From JBCBGF01 sp038526915 (lineage in GTDB: Bacteria > Pseudomonadota > Alphaproteobacteria > Rhodobacterales > Rhodobacteraceae): 64,000 nt of DNA. The DNA is taken from assembly GCA_038526915.1 (NCBI GenBank), contig JBCBGF010000004.1, positions 252,711 through 316,710 on the forward strand, given 5' to 3'. Shown here one piece after another: positions 26,273 through 37,265 of the stretch (positions are counted from its first letter, which is position 1; the number at the start of each line of letters is the position of its first letter). The notes under the pieces are model-generated. The model made no database searches and was not told the DNA's origin. It saw only the letters and a program-made list of their open reading frames with translations. The position numbers were made by a program, and so were the translations under genes.

Positions 26273-27664
26273 ATGACCGACAAGACCGCAAACGCGATGT
26301 GGGGCGGGCGCTTTGCCGCCGGGCCGGACGCGATCATGGAGGCCATTAATGCCTCGATCGGGTTTGACCAGCGGTTGGCATCCCAGGACATCGCAGGGTC
26401 CCGTGCCCATGCGGCGATGCTTGCCGCGCAAGGCATTATTAGCATTAAAGATGCCGAGGCCATCCGGGAAGGTCTGCTCACGGTGTTGTCAGAGATTGAA
26501 ACGGGCAATTTCACCTTCTCGACAGCGCTGGAAGACATCCACATGAACGTGGAAGCGCGGCTAAAGGAGGCCATCGGCGAACCTGCGGGGCGATTGCACA
26601 CCGCGCGGTCACGCAACGATCAGGTGGCCACGGATTTCCGCCTTTGGGTCCGCGATCAGGCGGACGCGGCGCAAACCGGGCTCACCGCTCTCATGCAAGC
26701 GCTTCTGGCCCAGGCCGAGGCTGGGGCCGATTGGGTGATGCCGGGCTTCACCCACCTGCAAACCGCACAACCCGTGACCTGGGGCCACCATATGATGGCT
26801 TATGTCGAGATGTTTGGCCGCGACCGGTCGCGATTTGCCGATGCGCGCGTCCGGATGAACGAAAGCCCCCTTGGCGCGGCCGCCTTGGCGGGCACCTCCT
26901 TCCCCATCGACCGCGATGCGACGGCACATGCGCTTGGCTTTGACCGCCCCATGGCCAATTCCCTTGATGCCGTGTCAGACCGTGACTTTGCGCTGGAATT
27001 CCTGAGCGCGGCCTCGATTAGCGCGATGCACCTGTCCCGCCTAGCCGAAGAGCTGGTAATCTGGTCCTCGGCCCAGTTCCGCTTTGTCACGATGAGCGAT
27101 CGGTTTTCCACCGGGTCCTCCATCATGCCGCAAAAGAAAAACCCCGACGCGGCTGAGCTGATCCGCGCCAAGATCGGGCGGATCCTCGGGGCGACGGTGG
27201 CGCTGTTCACGGTGATGAAGGGCCTTCCGCTGACCTATTCAAAGGACATGCAGGAAGACAAGGAACAGGTCTTTGATGCCGCCGACAACTACCTTCTTGC
27301 GTTGGCCGCGATGGAAGGCATGGTCCGCGATCTCACCGTCAATCGCGACGCGCTGCGGGCGGCGGCGTCTTCGGGCTTTTCCACCGCGACAGACCTGGCT
27401 GACTGGCTCGTCCGCACACTCGACATGCCGTTTCGCGACGCACACCACGTCACCGGGGCCCTGGTCGCCTTGGCCGAATCCAAGTCATGCGATCTGCCGG
27501 ATCTAGCCCTGTCTGATATGCAATCGATCCATGCAGCCATCACCGCCGATGTCTTCGATGTGCTGGGGGTGGACAACTCGGTCGCCAGCCGCACCTCCTA
27601 CGGGGGAACCGCGCCGGAACAGGTGCGCGCGCAAATCGCAAGATGGAAAGAGGACCTGACATGA
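26273..27664 (+). CDS. argH: Argininosuccinate lyase
   Basis: ArgH splits argininosuccinate into arginine and fumarate, the last step of arginine synthesis. The 463-residue protein has the NxMWGGRF opening, TARSRNDQVATDFRL, FTHLQTAQPVTWGHH and the family signature GSSIMPQKKNPD with its catalytic serine. Length is typical. The stop overlaps the next small gene (ATGA). Confidence 0.97.
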   Translation: MTDKTANAMWGGRFAAGPDAIMEAINASIGFDQRLASQDIAGSRAHAAMLAAQGIISIKDAEAIREGLLTVLSEIETGNFTFSTALEDIHMNVEARLKEAIGEPAGRLHTARSRNDQVATDFRLWVRDQADAAQTGLTALMQALLAQAEAGADWVMPGFTHLQTAQPVTWGHHMMAYVEMFGRDRSRFADARVRMNESPLGAAALAGTSFPIDRDATAHALGFDRPMANSLDAVSDRDFALEFLSAASISAMHLSRLAEELVIWSSAQFRFVTMSDRFSTGSSIMPQKKNPDAAELIRAKIGRILGATVALFTVMKGLPLTYSKDMQEDKEQVFDAADNYLLALAAMEGMVRDLTVNRDALRAAASSGFSTATDLADWLVRTLDMPFRDAHHVTGALVALAESKSCDLPDLALSDMQSIHAAITADVFDVLGVDNSVASRTSYGGTAPEQVRAQIARWKEDLT

Positions 27665-27816
27665 GAGCTCTGATTATCGCCAGCCTGTTGCTGACGGCAG
27701 CCTGCACCAGTGGTCCGAACATCGGCGCAAATGTCAGCATCAACCCCAGCGGTGTGTCCGTGAACCCATCGGTGTCCGGCCGTGTGGGCGATGTGGGTGT
27801 CTCGGTCACGCCATGA
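27661..27816 (+). CDS. Small lipoprotein following argH
   Basis: A 51-residue protein with a lipoprotein signal peptide and lipobox LTAAC (Cys15), then a short tail rich in Gly, Val, Asn and Ser (GANVSINPSGVSVNPSVSGR). It is coupled to argH by an ATGA overlap and to the next lipoprotein by another. Short lipoproteins of this kind commonly follow argH in alphaproteobacteria; role unknown. Confidence 0.75.
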   Translation: MRALIIASLLLTAACTSGPNIGANVSINPSGVSVNPSVSGRVGDVGVSVTP

Positions 27817-27944
27817 GACCGGTGGCCTGCCTGATTGCATTGGTGACGCTGGCCGCGTGCGGCGCTGATGGGGCGCCCGAACGGGTGCGCGCCGATACCG
27901 GCCTGTCCGCATCCGCCAGCATTGGCGTGGGGGGATCGTTCTGA
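27813..27944 (+). CDS. Second small lipoprotein
   Basis: A 43-residue protein with a signal peptide and lipobox LAAC (Cys15), then a short tail ending in GVGGSF. It overlaps the preceding lipoprotein by ATGA and the next gene by TGATG, so it belongs to a coupled argH-to-lysA run. Function unknown. Confidence 0.7.
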   Translation: MRPVACLIALVTLAACGADGAPERVRADTGLSASASIGVGGSF

Positions 27945-28261
27945 TGACACCCTTGCGCCTGATCTACCTCGCCCTCGCAATCTGGGGCGCAATCCATCCG
28001 ATGTACTGGTTCGTCACATATATGCGGCAGGAGGGCACCGGACTGTCCGGCTTGATCGACGCCTGGTACGTCAACGCCTCCACCACGGGCCTCACCTGGG
28101 ATCTGATTATCGCCGCCATCGCCCTGACCGTCTGGATCATCGCCGAGACATGGGTGCGCAAGAACTGGATCGCCCTGATCGCGATCCCGGCCACCTATTG
28201 CATTGGCGTTTCCTGCGGTCTGCCGTTGTACCTGTTCCTGCGCGCCAAGCCCGTCACCTAA
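27944..28261 (+). CDS. DUF2834-like membrane protein
   Basis: This 105-residue integral membrane protein has three hydrophobic segments (about 4-23, 50-68, 76-98) and the motif WGAIHPMYWFVTYM, which I associate with the DUF2834 family. Function is unknown. One-base overlaps join it to the lipoprotein before and to lysA after. Confidence 0.8.
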   Translation: MTPLRLIYLALAIWGAIHPMYWFVTYMRQEGTGLSGLIDAWYVNASTTGLTWDLIIAAIALTVWIIAETWVRKNWIALIAIPATYCIGVSCGLPLYLFLRAKPVT

Positions 28262-29526
28262 TGGATCACTTTCTCTACAAAGACGGCATTCTGCATGCCG
28301 AAGACGTCCCCGTGCCGGATATCGCCGCCACCGTCGGCACCCCTTTCTATTGCTATTCCACGGCCACGCTCACACGCCACTACCAGCTGTTTGATGAGGC
28401 GCTAAGCGGCCTCGACCATCTGGTGTGCTATGCCATGAAGTCGAACTCGAACCAGGCGATCCTTAAGCTTATGGGCGATCTGGGCGCAGGTATGGATGTC
28501 GTCTCCGGCGGCGAATATCTGCGCGCAAAGGCGGCAGGGATCCCGGGCGACCGTATTGTGTTTTCAGGGGTCGGCAAAACCGGTGACGAGATGCACCTGG
28601 CGCTGGAGGGCGGCATTCGCCAGTTCAACGTCGAAAGCGAACCTGAGATGCAGCTCTTGTCGGCCATCGCGGTCTCGATGAACACCACCGCGCCGATCAC
28701 TATTCGCGTGAACCCGGATGTGGACGCGCGCACGCATGCCAAGATCGCAACGGGCAAGTCCGAGAACAAGTTCGGCATCCCGATCGCCCGCGCCCGCGAT
28801 GTGTACCGCATGGCCGCCGATCTTCCGGGGATCGAGGTCATTGGCATCGACGTGCATATCGGCAGCCAGCTGACCGAGTTGGAGCCATTCGAGACGGCAT
28901 ATCTCAAGGTCGCCGAACTGACCCGCCAATTGCGCGCCGACGGCCATGACATCCGCCGGTTGGACCTGGGCGGGGGTCTTGGCATCCCCTATGCCCGATC
29001 GAACGAGGCGCCCCCTCTGCCCATCGAATACGGCGCGCTGATCAAGCGCACCGTGGGCGATCTGGGATGCGAGATCGAGATCGAGCCGGGGCGGCTGATA
29101 TCCGGCAATGCGGGCATCTTGGTGTCCTCGGTGATCTACGTGAAATCCGGCGAAGGCCGCGACTTCCTGATTCTCGACGCCGCGATGAATGACCTGATCC
29201 GCCCCGCTATGTACGAGGCCTGGCATGACATCGTGCCTGTTCTTGAGGCATCTGCCGGCATAGAGACCGCCGCTTTCGACATCGTGGGCCCGGTTTGTGA
29301 AACGGGTGATACCTTCGCCAAAGCGCGCGAAATGCCGCCCGTGCAGGCGGGCGAACTGGTCGCTTTCCGCTCTGCCGGGGCCTATGGCGCTGTAATGTCA
29401 TCGGAATATAACACGCGCCCCCTGATCCCCGAGGTTCTGGTGCGCGAGGATCAATTCGCCGTCATTCGCCCACGTCCCAGCTTTGACGACATGATAAAGC
29501 GCGATACCATACCGGAATGGCTGTGA
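28261..29526 (+). CDS. lysA: Diaminopimelate decarboxylase
   Basis: LysA decarboxylates meso-diaminopimelate to lysine using PLP. The 421 residues show the PLP lysine in CYAMKSNSNQAIL (near residue 60), FSGVGKT, DVHIGSQL, LDLGGGLGIPY, the EPGRL motif and the catalytic GPVCETGDTFA. The ATG at 28261 overlaps the previous stop (TAATG) and gives the canonical family start; the in-frame region upstream belongs to other genes. Confidence 0.96.
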   Translation: MDHFLYKDGILHAEDVPVPDIAATVGTPFYCYSTATLTRHYQLFDEALSGLDHLVCYAMKSNSNQAILKLMGDLGAGMDVVSGGEYLRAKAAGIPGDRIVFSGVGKTGDEMHLALEGGIRQFNVESEPEMQLLSAIAVSMNTTAPITIRVNPDVDARTHAKIATGKSENKFGIPIARARDVYRMAADLPGIEVIGIDVHIGSQLTELEPFETAYLKVAELTRQLRADGHDIRRLDLGGGLGIPYARSNEAPPLPIEYGALIKRTVGDLGCEIEIEPGRLISGNAGILVSSVIYVKSGEGRDFLILDAAMNDLIRPAMYEAWHDIVPVLEASAGIETAAFDIVGPVCETGDTFAKAREMPPVQAGELVAFRSAGAYGAVMSSEYNTRPLIPEVLVREDQFAVIRPRPSFDDMIKRDTIPEWL

Positions 29527-29562
29527 TGCACTATGTTGTGCGGAAAGCCCCGGCGCGAGTGA

Positions 29563-32186
29563 ATGACAGACCAAGCTTCAGCCCTGGATCAGGCCTCTGA
29601 GCGCCTGAAATGGCCCCTCCGCCTGACCCATGGCGGGCTGTGGGCCGAACGGGTTGTGCGGGCGTTCTGGCCGCTCTCCACGATCCTGCTGCTGGCTGTT
29701 GCCGCAGTTATGGCCGGTCTTCAAGACATGGTCGCCTTGGAACTGGCCTGGGGCCTGGCCGTTGCCGCTATCGTCGGTGTGACCGCGGCCACCGTCATCG
29801 GCGTTCAACGCTTTCGCAGGCCGACCCGCGCCGAAGCCCTCGACCGGCTCGACAAAACCCTGCCGGGACGTCCGATCACGGCCATCGGTGACACACAAGC
29901 CATCGGCACTGGCGACGCAGCCTCTGAAAGTGTGTGGCAAGCGCATGTGGCGCGCATGGCCCAGCGCATCGAAGGGGCCAAGGCGGTGGAGCCCGATCTG
30001 CGGCTGGCCGACCGCGATCCCTACGCCCTACGCTACGTTGCATTGATCGCCTTCGTCATGGCCGCCCTTTTCGGGTCGGTCTGGCGTGTGGCGTCGATCA
30101 GTGACCTGGCTCCAGGGGCGGCAGGGCAAGCACTTGCTACGGGACCGGCATGGGAAGGCTGGGTGGAACCTCCGGCCTACACCGATCGCCCTAGCCTCTA
30201 TCTCAACGATATCGACGATGCGGCCCTCTCAGTACCGGCGGGCAGCGAAATCACCTTGCGGCTATATGGTGAGATCGGCGCGCTGACGGTTGATGAAACC
30301 GTCTCCGCCCGTATCGGAGAATTGCCGCCCGCGTCTGATCCGGCGCAAAGCTTCACGGCGACCCAGGACGGGCGCATTGCAATCCAGGGGCCTGGGGGGC
30401 GTGAATGGAACGTAACGATCCTCGCCGACACCGCGCCCGAGATCGAGGCCATTGGCCCGCTTGAGCGCACCGTTGGCGGAGAGTTCCAGCAACCGTTCAT
30501 CGCCAGCGATGATTACGGCGTCGTTGCGGGACGCGCCGAGATGGCGCTTGATCTGTCGCGCGTTGATCGCCGCTTCGGGCTGACCATCGATCCCGAACCG
30601 CGGGAGGCGATCATCCTCGACCTGCCCATGACGATCACTGGCGACCGGCGCGAGTTCGAAGAGACTTTGATCGACAATCTCGAACAACATCCGCTCGCAG
30701 GCCTGCCGGTCACGCTCACGCTGTTTGCAGACGATGCCGCGGGGCAGACCGGGGCAAGCGCGCCGCAGGAAGCGTTCCTGCCCGCACGGCGCTTTTTCGA
30801 TCCGCTGGCCTCGGCCATCGTCGAACAACGCCGCGACCTGCTCTGGTCCCGCGAAAACGCGCCGCGTGTCGCTGCGGTTTTGCGCGCGATCAGCCATCGC
30901 CCTGAAGGCTATTTCAACCCCGAAACCGCCTATCTCAAACTGCGCGTTGCAATTCGCCGCCTCGAAGCGGCGTACACCTATGCGACCGTCTCGGACGAAC
31001 TGCAGACCGAGATTGCGGACGTCCTCTGGGACATCGCCCTGCAGATTGAAGAAGGCGATCTGTCGGACGCGTTGGAGCGGCTGCGGCGGGCGCAGGATCG
31101 CCTGTCAGACGCCATCCAGAACGGCGCGACCGACGAAGAAATCGCTGAGCTGATGCAGGAATTGCGCGATGCGATGCAGGATTACATGCGCCAGTTGGCC
31201 GAGCAATCGGGCCAGGAGGGGGACAACCAGCAGGCGCAGAACCAGCCCCAGGACGGTCAGGATATCACTGGGGACCAGCTCGAAGAGATGCTGCAGCGCC
31301 TGCAGGAATTGATGGAACAAGGGCGCACCGAAGAAGCGCAGGCCTTGCTCGACCAGCTGCGCCAGATGATGGAGAACATGCAGATCGCCGAAGGCCAGCA
31401 GGGCCAAGGGCAGCAAAGCCCGGGCCAACAGGCGATGGAGGGGCTGGCCGAGACGCTGCGCCAGCAACAGGGGCTGTCGGATGAAGCGTTCCGTGACCTG
31501 CAAGAGCAATTCGGCCAGAACCGCGACGGCCAGCAACAGGGTCAGCAGCAAGGCCAACAACAGGGCCAGCAACAACCCGGCCAACAGCCCGGCGGCCAAC
31601 AGGGGCAGCAGCCAGGTCAGGGACAACCGAACCAGCAAGGCCAGGGCCAGGGCCAAGGCAACCAGCAACCGGGGCAGCCCGGCACCCAAGGCCAGCAAAG
31701 CCTGGCCGATCGCCAACAGGCGCTGCGAGACGAGTTGCGGCGCCAGCAGCAGGGGTTGCCAGGCGCAGGCACACCGGAAGGCGACGCGGCCCGCGATGCG
31801 CTTGACCGGGCGGGACGCGCGATGGACGGCGCAGAGGAAGCACTGCGTGAGGAAGACTTCGCTGGCGCGCTCGACAATCAGTCCGAGGCGATCGAAGCCT
31901 TGCGTGAAGGCATGCGCGAGCTTGGCGAACAGATGGCGCAGCAACAGCAGGGCCAGCCCGGGCAGCAGGGCGACCAGTTGGGTGAAGCTAATCCCTTGGG
32001 TGAACGCGACCCCCTGGGGCGCGAGGCGGGCCGAAACGGGCGCCTTGGCACCGACGAACAGCTGCTGCAGGGTGATGATGTCTATCGGCGTGCGCGCGAG
32101 CTACTGGACGAGATCAGACGCCGGTCTGGCGAGCAGGCCCGCCCGGAAGTCGAGTTGGACTATCTGCGGCGCTTGCTCGACCGCTT

Positions 32187-32190
<4 letters not shown>
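29563..32190 (+). CDS. DUF4175 (TIGR02302-type) membrane protein with Gln-rich repeats
   Basis: The 875-residue protein has membrane helices near residues 40-60, 65-88 and 165-185, a beta-rich periplasmic segment, a helical region (about 420-560), then a low-complexity stretch (about 550-750) dominated by Gln, Gly and Pro (QQGQQQGQQQGQQ). It ends with a helical tail (QLLQGDDVYRRARELLDEIR). This is the TIGR02302/DUF4175 architecture known from alphaproteobacteria, with no assigned function. It follows lysA by 36 bases and converges with the zinc-ribbon gene, overlapping by 4 bases. Confidence 0.85.
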
Positions 32191-33161
<971 letters not shown>

Positions 33162-33319
33162 GTCTGCCCCCAATACCGTTTGTTTCCAACGGTCTTTTGC
33201 CTCATCGACACCTCTATTATCAGCGCGCCCACGAAACTCAAAGCGATCACGCCAAACCCCGATTGAAACACCGAACCCGCTGAGGCAAACATACGCCACA
33301 GACCCGAACGAGGCACAGC

Positions 33320-33997
33320 GTGATCGAGCTTTCAGGCGTCAGCTACAGCTATGGCGAACGACGCCTGTTTGCGGACGTATCGCTACACCTGGCGCCCGGA
33401 TCGTTCTATTTCCTCACCGGTCCGTCCGGCACCGGCAAAACCACACTGCTCAAGCTGTGCAATCTCGAACTGAGCCCGGAGATCGGCCAAATCCGAGTCT
33501 TCGGCCAAGACACGGCAGAGTTTGACCGCAACGCGATCGCCGATGTGCGCCAAAGGATCGGGTTTGTGCATCAAGATTGCCAATTCATCGATCACCTAAG
33601 CATCGAAGACAACGTGGCCCTGCCGTTGCGCGTTTCTGCGCAAAAACCGGCGCATGAAGGCGATGATTTGCGGCAGCTTCTGGCTTGGGTCGGGCTTGCG
33701 CACCATGCCGCCGCCCTGCCCCCACAACTGTCAGGTGGCGAACGCCAGCGGGCAGCGCTTGCACGGGCCGTTGTGATGGCGCCAGAGGTCATTCTCGCCG
33801 ATGAACCCACCGGGAACATCGATTGGGAGATGTCGACCCGCGTCCTGACTCTGCTGATCGAACTCAACCGAACTGGCAAAACGGTTCTGGTGGCAACGCA
33901 TGACCTGCATCTGATCCGACAGGCCAAGGCCCAGGTCCAAGCCCGCGTTCTGCGCATAAGAGACGGGCAGTTGCAGCTTGCGGGGTCGGACCTGTGA
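33320..33997 (+). CDS. ftsE: Cell division ATP-binding protein FtsE
   Basis: FtsE is the ATPase of the FtsEX complex at the division site, which controls septal peptidoglycan hydrolases. The 225-residue ABC protein shows Walker A GPSGTGKTTLLKL, signature LSGGERQRAAL, Walker B VILADEPTGNID and the H-loop ATHD. Length and order with ftsX are typical. The stop overlaps the ftsX GTG start. Confidence 0.95.
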   Translation: MIELSGVSYSYGERRLFADVSLHLAPGSFYFLTGPSGTGKTTLLKLCNLELSPEIGQIRVFGQDTAEFDRNAIADVRQRIGFVHQDCQFIDHLSIEDNVALPLRVSAQKPAHEGDDLRQLLAWVGLAHHAAALPPQLSGGERQRAALARAVVMAPEVILADEPTGNIDWEMSTRVLTLLIELNRTGKTVLVATHDLHLIRQAKAQVQARVLRIRDGQLQLAGSDL

Positions 33998-34878
33998 CGC
34001 CCCCCGCCCTGTTTGCCAGCGGCGATGCCGAACGCATCGTGCCACCCACCGGCACCACCGCATATCTGACAACGATCGCGGCGGCGGCAATGGCGTTTCT
34101 GGCCGTCTTCGCGCTGGCCCTGTTGTTCACGACCGCGGATGTGGCCCGAACTTGGTCCGAGGATCTGGCCCAAACCGCAACGATCCGCATATCGGCCCCT
34201 GCCGAACAGGTTGATGCGCAGGTGGCGGCGGTCCTGTCGATCCTGGACCAAACCCCCGGCATTGCCGAGGCGCGCGCGCTGAGCCCCGAAGAACAGCAGG
34301 CCTTGATCACCCCTTGGTTCGGGCCCGATCTGCCGCTCGACACCCTGCCCATTCCGCAGCTTGTCGAGGTCCGACAGGATGCGCGCGGTGTCGATGCCGA
34401 AGGCCTCCGCCTGCGCCTCCGGGCCGAGGTACCGGGCGCGATTTATGACGATCACACCCGCTGGCGCGAACCTTTGATCGAGGCGGCGGATCGCATCCGC
34501 GGGTTTGGCTGGGTGTCGCTTGCCCTGATCGGCGGGACCATGGGGATCATCGTGTCACTCGCGGCAAGCGCGGCGCTCGCGGCCAACGGCCCGGTGATCG
34601 ACGTTCTACGCCTGATCGGTGCGCGGGACGGTTTTGTCGCAAACGCCTTCATCCGGCGCTTCACCCTGCGCGCCATGTCCGGGGCGGCTGTGGGAACCGC
34701 CGTCGCGATGATCGTCATCCTGATCTGGCCCAGCGGGGATGCCGCCGGTTTTCTGGGAAGCTTCGGTTTTCGAGGCGTAGAATGGGCCGTCCCGCTCACC
34801 ATCCCTATCCTGGCCGCAGCGGTCGCCTATCTGGCCACGGGCATCGCGGCCCGACGCAGACTGCGCGAGATCCGATGA
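33994..34878 (+). CDS. ftsX: Cell division membrane protein FtsX
   Basis: FtsX is the four-helix membrane partner of FtsE that transmits ATP hydrolysis to periplasmic amidase activators. The 294-residue protein has one N-terminal helix (about 30-50), an extracytoplasmic domain (about 50-160) and three C-terminal helices (about 175-200, 225-250, 265-285). It starts with GTG at 33994 inside the ftsE stop and overlaps plsC by 4 bases, so ftsE-ftsX-plsC are one unit. Confidence 0.92.
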   Translation: MTPPALFASGDAERIVPPTGTTAYLTTIAAAAMAFLAVFALALLFTTADVARTWSEDLAQTATIRISAPAEQVDAQVAAVLSILDQTPGIAEARALSPEEQQALITPWFGPDLPLDTLPIPQLVEVRQDARGVDAEGLRLRLRAEVPGAIYDDHTRWREPLIEAADRIRGFGWVSLALIGGTMGIIVSLAASAALAANGPVIDVLRLIGARDGFVANAFIRRFTLRAMSGAAVGTAVAMIVILIWPSGDAAGFLGSFGFRGVEWAVPLTIPILAAAVAYLATGIAARRRLREIR

Positions 34879-35600
34879 TCCTTCTCCAATACATCCGGTC
34901 ACTGGTCTTCAACTTGTCGATGTATCTGGCCATGCTTGTTCTGGGCATTGTCTTTCTTCCCTACGCCCTGATCAGCGCCGATGGCGCGCTAAAAGCCTGT
35001 CAGACCTATTGCCGCTATGTCATCTGGACTGCCCGCTGGATGATCGGGTTGAGGGTCGAGGTCCGCGGCACACCGCCATCAGCCGAAGCTTTGGTGGCCG
35101 CAAAGCACCAATCTTTCTTCGACATCATCGTGATCTTCGGCGCGGTCCCGCGTGGCAAGTTCATCATGAAAGCCATCCTGATGTACGCCCCGATCATCGG
35201 ACAGTACGGCCTGCGGATCGGCTGCGTGCCCGTCAATCGGGGCAAACGCGGGCAGGCGGTGGCCAAGATGCTCGACGACGTCAAACGCGGCCTGCAACGC
35301 CCCGGGCAGTTGATCATCTATCCGCAGGGCACCCGTGTCGCGCCCGGTGCGACCAGACCCTACAAGGTGGGAACCGCCGTGCTCTATGAGCAGCTTGGCC
35401 AGCCCTGCTATCCTATTGCCACAAATATAGGCGTGTTCTGGCCCAAGCGCGGGGTGCTACGACGCCCCGGAACGGCAGTGGTTGAGTTTTTACCGCCGAT
35501 CCCGGCGGGCCTGTCGCGGGAGGATTTCATGGAACAGCTTGAGACCCAGATTGAGACAAGATCAAACGCCCTGATGCGCGAGGCCGGATTTGATGGATAA
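34875..35600 (+). CDS. plsC: 1-acyl-sn-glycerol-3-phosphate acyltransferase
   Basis: PlsC acylates lysophosphatidic acid to phosphatidic acid at the inner membrane. The 241 residues have an N-terminal membrane helix (about 8-30), the catalytic HX4D motif in KHQSFFD, the acceptor motif VPVNRGKRG and IIYPQGTR. The ATG overlaps the ftsX stop; its end overlaps the next start by 8 bases. Confidence 0.92.
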   Translation: MILLQYIRSLVFNLSMYLAMLVLGIVFLPYALISADGALKACQTYCRYVIWTARWMIGLRVEVRGTPPSAEALVAAKHQSFFDIIVIFGAVPRGKFIMKAILMYAPIIGQYGLRIGCVPVNRGKRGQAVAKMLDDVKRGLQRPGQLIIYPQGTRVAPGATRPYKVGTAVLYEQLGQPCYPIATNIGVFWPKRGVLRRPGTAVVEFLPPIPAGLSREDFMEQLETQIETRSNALMREAGFDG

Positions 35601-36201
35601 TTACACGATCACGTCGCTTGAGACGCTTGAGGCCCTCTATGGGGCGCCTGCACAAATGTCGCTGTCCAAGGTCATGCAGCGGATCACGCCGCAGTATCGT
35701 AAATGGATCGATCACGCCCGCTTTTGCATTCTGTCGACCGTGGGCCCCGAAGGCACCGATGCCAGCCCGCGCGGCGATGACGGACCCGTCGTGCGGATTG
35801 TCGACGACAAAACGCTGTGGCTGCCCGACTGGCGCGGCAACAACCGCACCGACAGCCTGCGCAATATTGTGCGCGATCGCCGGGTCAGCCTGATGTTTAT
35901 GGTAAGCGGTTCAAACAACGTCGTGCGGGTGAACGGTCAGGCCGTCCTCAGCATCGCGACTGACGTGGTGCAAAGCTTCGAGCAGCGCGGCAAGCACCCG
36001 CGTTCAGTCATCGTTGTGACGGTGGATGAGCTGTACTTTCAGTGTGCCAAAGCGCTTATGCGCTCAGGCCTCTGGAGCCGCGGGGATGACAGCGAGGGCC
36101 TTCCCACCGCCGGCGCATTTGTGCGCGAGTTCGAGGCGGATTTTGACGCAGAAGGCTATGACAGCGGCTATGCCGACTACGCCAAACCCCGCATGTGGTA
36201 G
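35593..36201 (+). CDS. Pyridoxamine 5'-phosphate oxidase-like flavin-binding protein
   Basis: The 202-residue protein has a split-barrel FMN-binding fold: FCILSTVGPEGTDASPRGD and WLPDWRGNNRTDSLRNI, which match the PPOX family subgroup (MSMEG_1061-like) rather than true PdxH. Substrate unknown. ATG 35593 overlaps the plsC stop; a TTG directly before it is an alternative. Likely cotranscribed with the ftsEX operon. Confidence 0.85.
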   Translation: MDNYTITSLETLEALYGAPAQMSLSKVMQRITPQYRKWIDHARFCILSTVGPEGTDASPRGDDGPVVRIVDDKTLWLPDWRGNNRTDSLRNIVRDRRVSLMFMVSGSNNVVRVNGQAVLSIATDVVQSFEQRGKHPRSVIVVTVDELYFQCAKALMRSGLWSRGDDSEGLPTAGAFVREFEADFDAEGYDSGYADYAKPRMW

Positions 36202-36204
36202 GCG

Positions 36205-37167
36205 TCAGGCCGCCAGGCCGTTGCTGCCCATTTCCAAGAATTTGCGCCGCCGGTCGGCCACAAGTTTTTCCCCAGACTGTTCCGACAACTCGCCCAGCAT
36301 CGCCCCAATCGCGGCCCCCACAGCGGCAATCGTCGCGGTGGGATCACGCTGGGCCCCGCCAAGCGGCTCGTCGATAATGCGGTCGATCACGCCCAAGGCC
36401 TTGAGATCCTGCGCCGTCAGCCGCAACGCCTCGGCCGCTTCCCGCATCTTTTCAGCGTCCTTCCACAGGATCGACGCACAGCCCTCGGGCGAAATGACCG
36501 AATAGATCGAATGCTCCAGCATGGCCAATCGGTTGGCTGTGGCAAAGGCCACCGCCCCGCCCGATCCGCCTTCGCCGATGATCACGCTGACCAGCGGCAC
36601 CTTCAGCTGCAGACACCGCTCGGTGGAACGGGCAATCGCCTCAGACTGGCCACGCTCTTCCGCGCCTTTCCCGGGATAGGCGCCGGGTGTGTCGACCAGC
36701 GTGATCACCGGGACATTGAACCGATCTGCAAGGTCCATCAAACGGATCGCCTTGCGATACCCCTCGGGCCGTGCCATGCCGAAATTCCGCTCGATCCGGG
36801 TCTTCGTGTCGGTGCCCTTCTCATGCCCGATCACCATAACGGGCCGGTCGCCCAGGCGCGCCAATCCGCCCATAACCGCTTGATCGTCCGCAAAATTCCG
36901 ATCCCCGGCAAGCGGTGTGTATTCGGTAAACAACGCCTCGATATAATCGCGGCAATGCGGGCGGTCGGGGTGCCGGGCCACCTGGCATTTCCGCCACGGG
37001 CTCAGGTCTTTATAGAGGTCCGTCAGCAAAGACGCCGCCTTGGCATCCAGCGCCGCGGCCTCCCTTTCGATGTCCATCTCTTCGTTCGCGCGCGCCATCG
37101 CCCGCAGCTCTTCAGCCTTGCCTTCGATCTCGGCCAAAGGCTTTTCGAATTCGAGGTAGTTGGTCAT
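36205..37167 (-). CDS. accA: Acetyl-CoA carboxylase carboxyltransferase subunit alpha
   Basis: AccA with AccD transfers the carboxyl group from carboxybiotin to acetyl-CoA, the committing step of fatty acid synthesis. The 320 residues match the family: start NYLEFEKPLAEIEGK, ARHPDRPHCRDYI, GHEKGTDTKTRIERNFGMARPEGYRKA, DTPGAYPGKGAEERGQSEAIA and GEGGSGGAVAFA. Length is typical. It is convergent with the PPOX-like gene. Confidence 0.97.
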   Translation of the reverse strand: MTNYLEFEKPLAEIEGKAEELRAMARANEEMDIEREAAALDAKAASLLTDLYKDLSPWRKCQVARHPDRPHCRDYIEALFTEYTPLAGDRNFADDQAVMGGLARLGDRPVMVIGHEKGTDTKTRIERNFGMARPEGYRKAIRLMDLADRFNVPVITLVDTPGAYPGKGAEERGQSEAIARSTERCLQLKVPLVSVIIGEGGSGGAVAFATANRLAMLEHSIYSVISPEGCASILWKDAEKMREAAEALRLTAQDLKALGVIDRIIDEPLGGAQRDPTATIAAVGAAIGAMLGELSEQSGEKLVADRRRKFLEMGSNGLAA

Positions 37168-37265
37168 CCTGCACCCCTTTTGCCGCCCCTATATGTCGCT
37201 GCGCTGCGCCAGTTGCAACTGGCCGGGGATGGACAAAGCAAGCGCACGCACCCTAAACGGCTCGG

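Noticed and set aside
31105..31944. Leucine-rich minus-strand frame looking like a membrane protein
   Set aside because: It is the reverse complement of the Gln/Gly repeat tract, which reads as Leu runs; not a gene.
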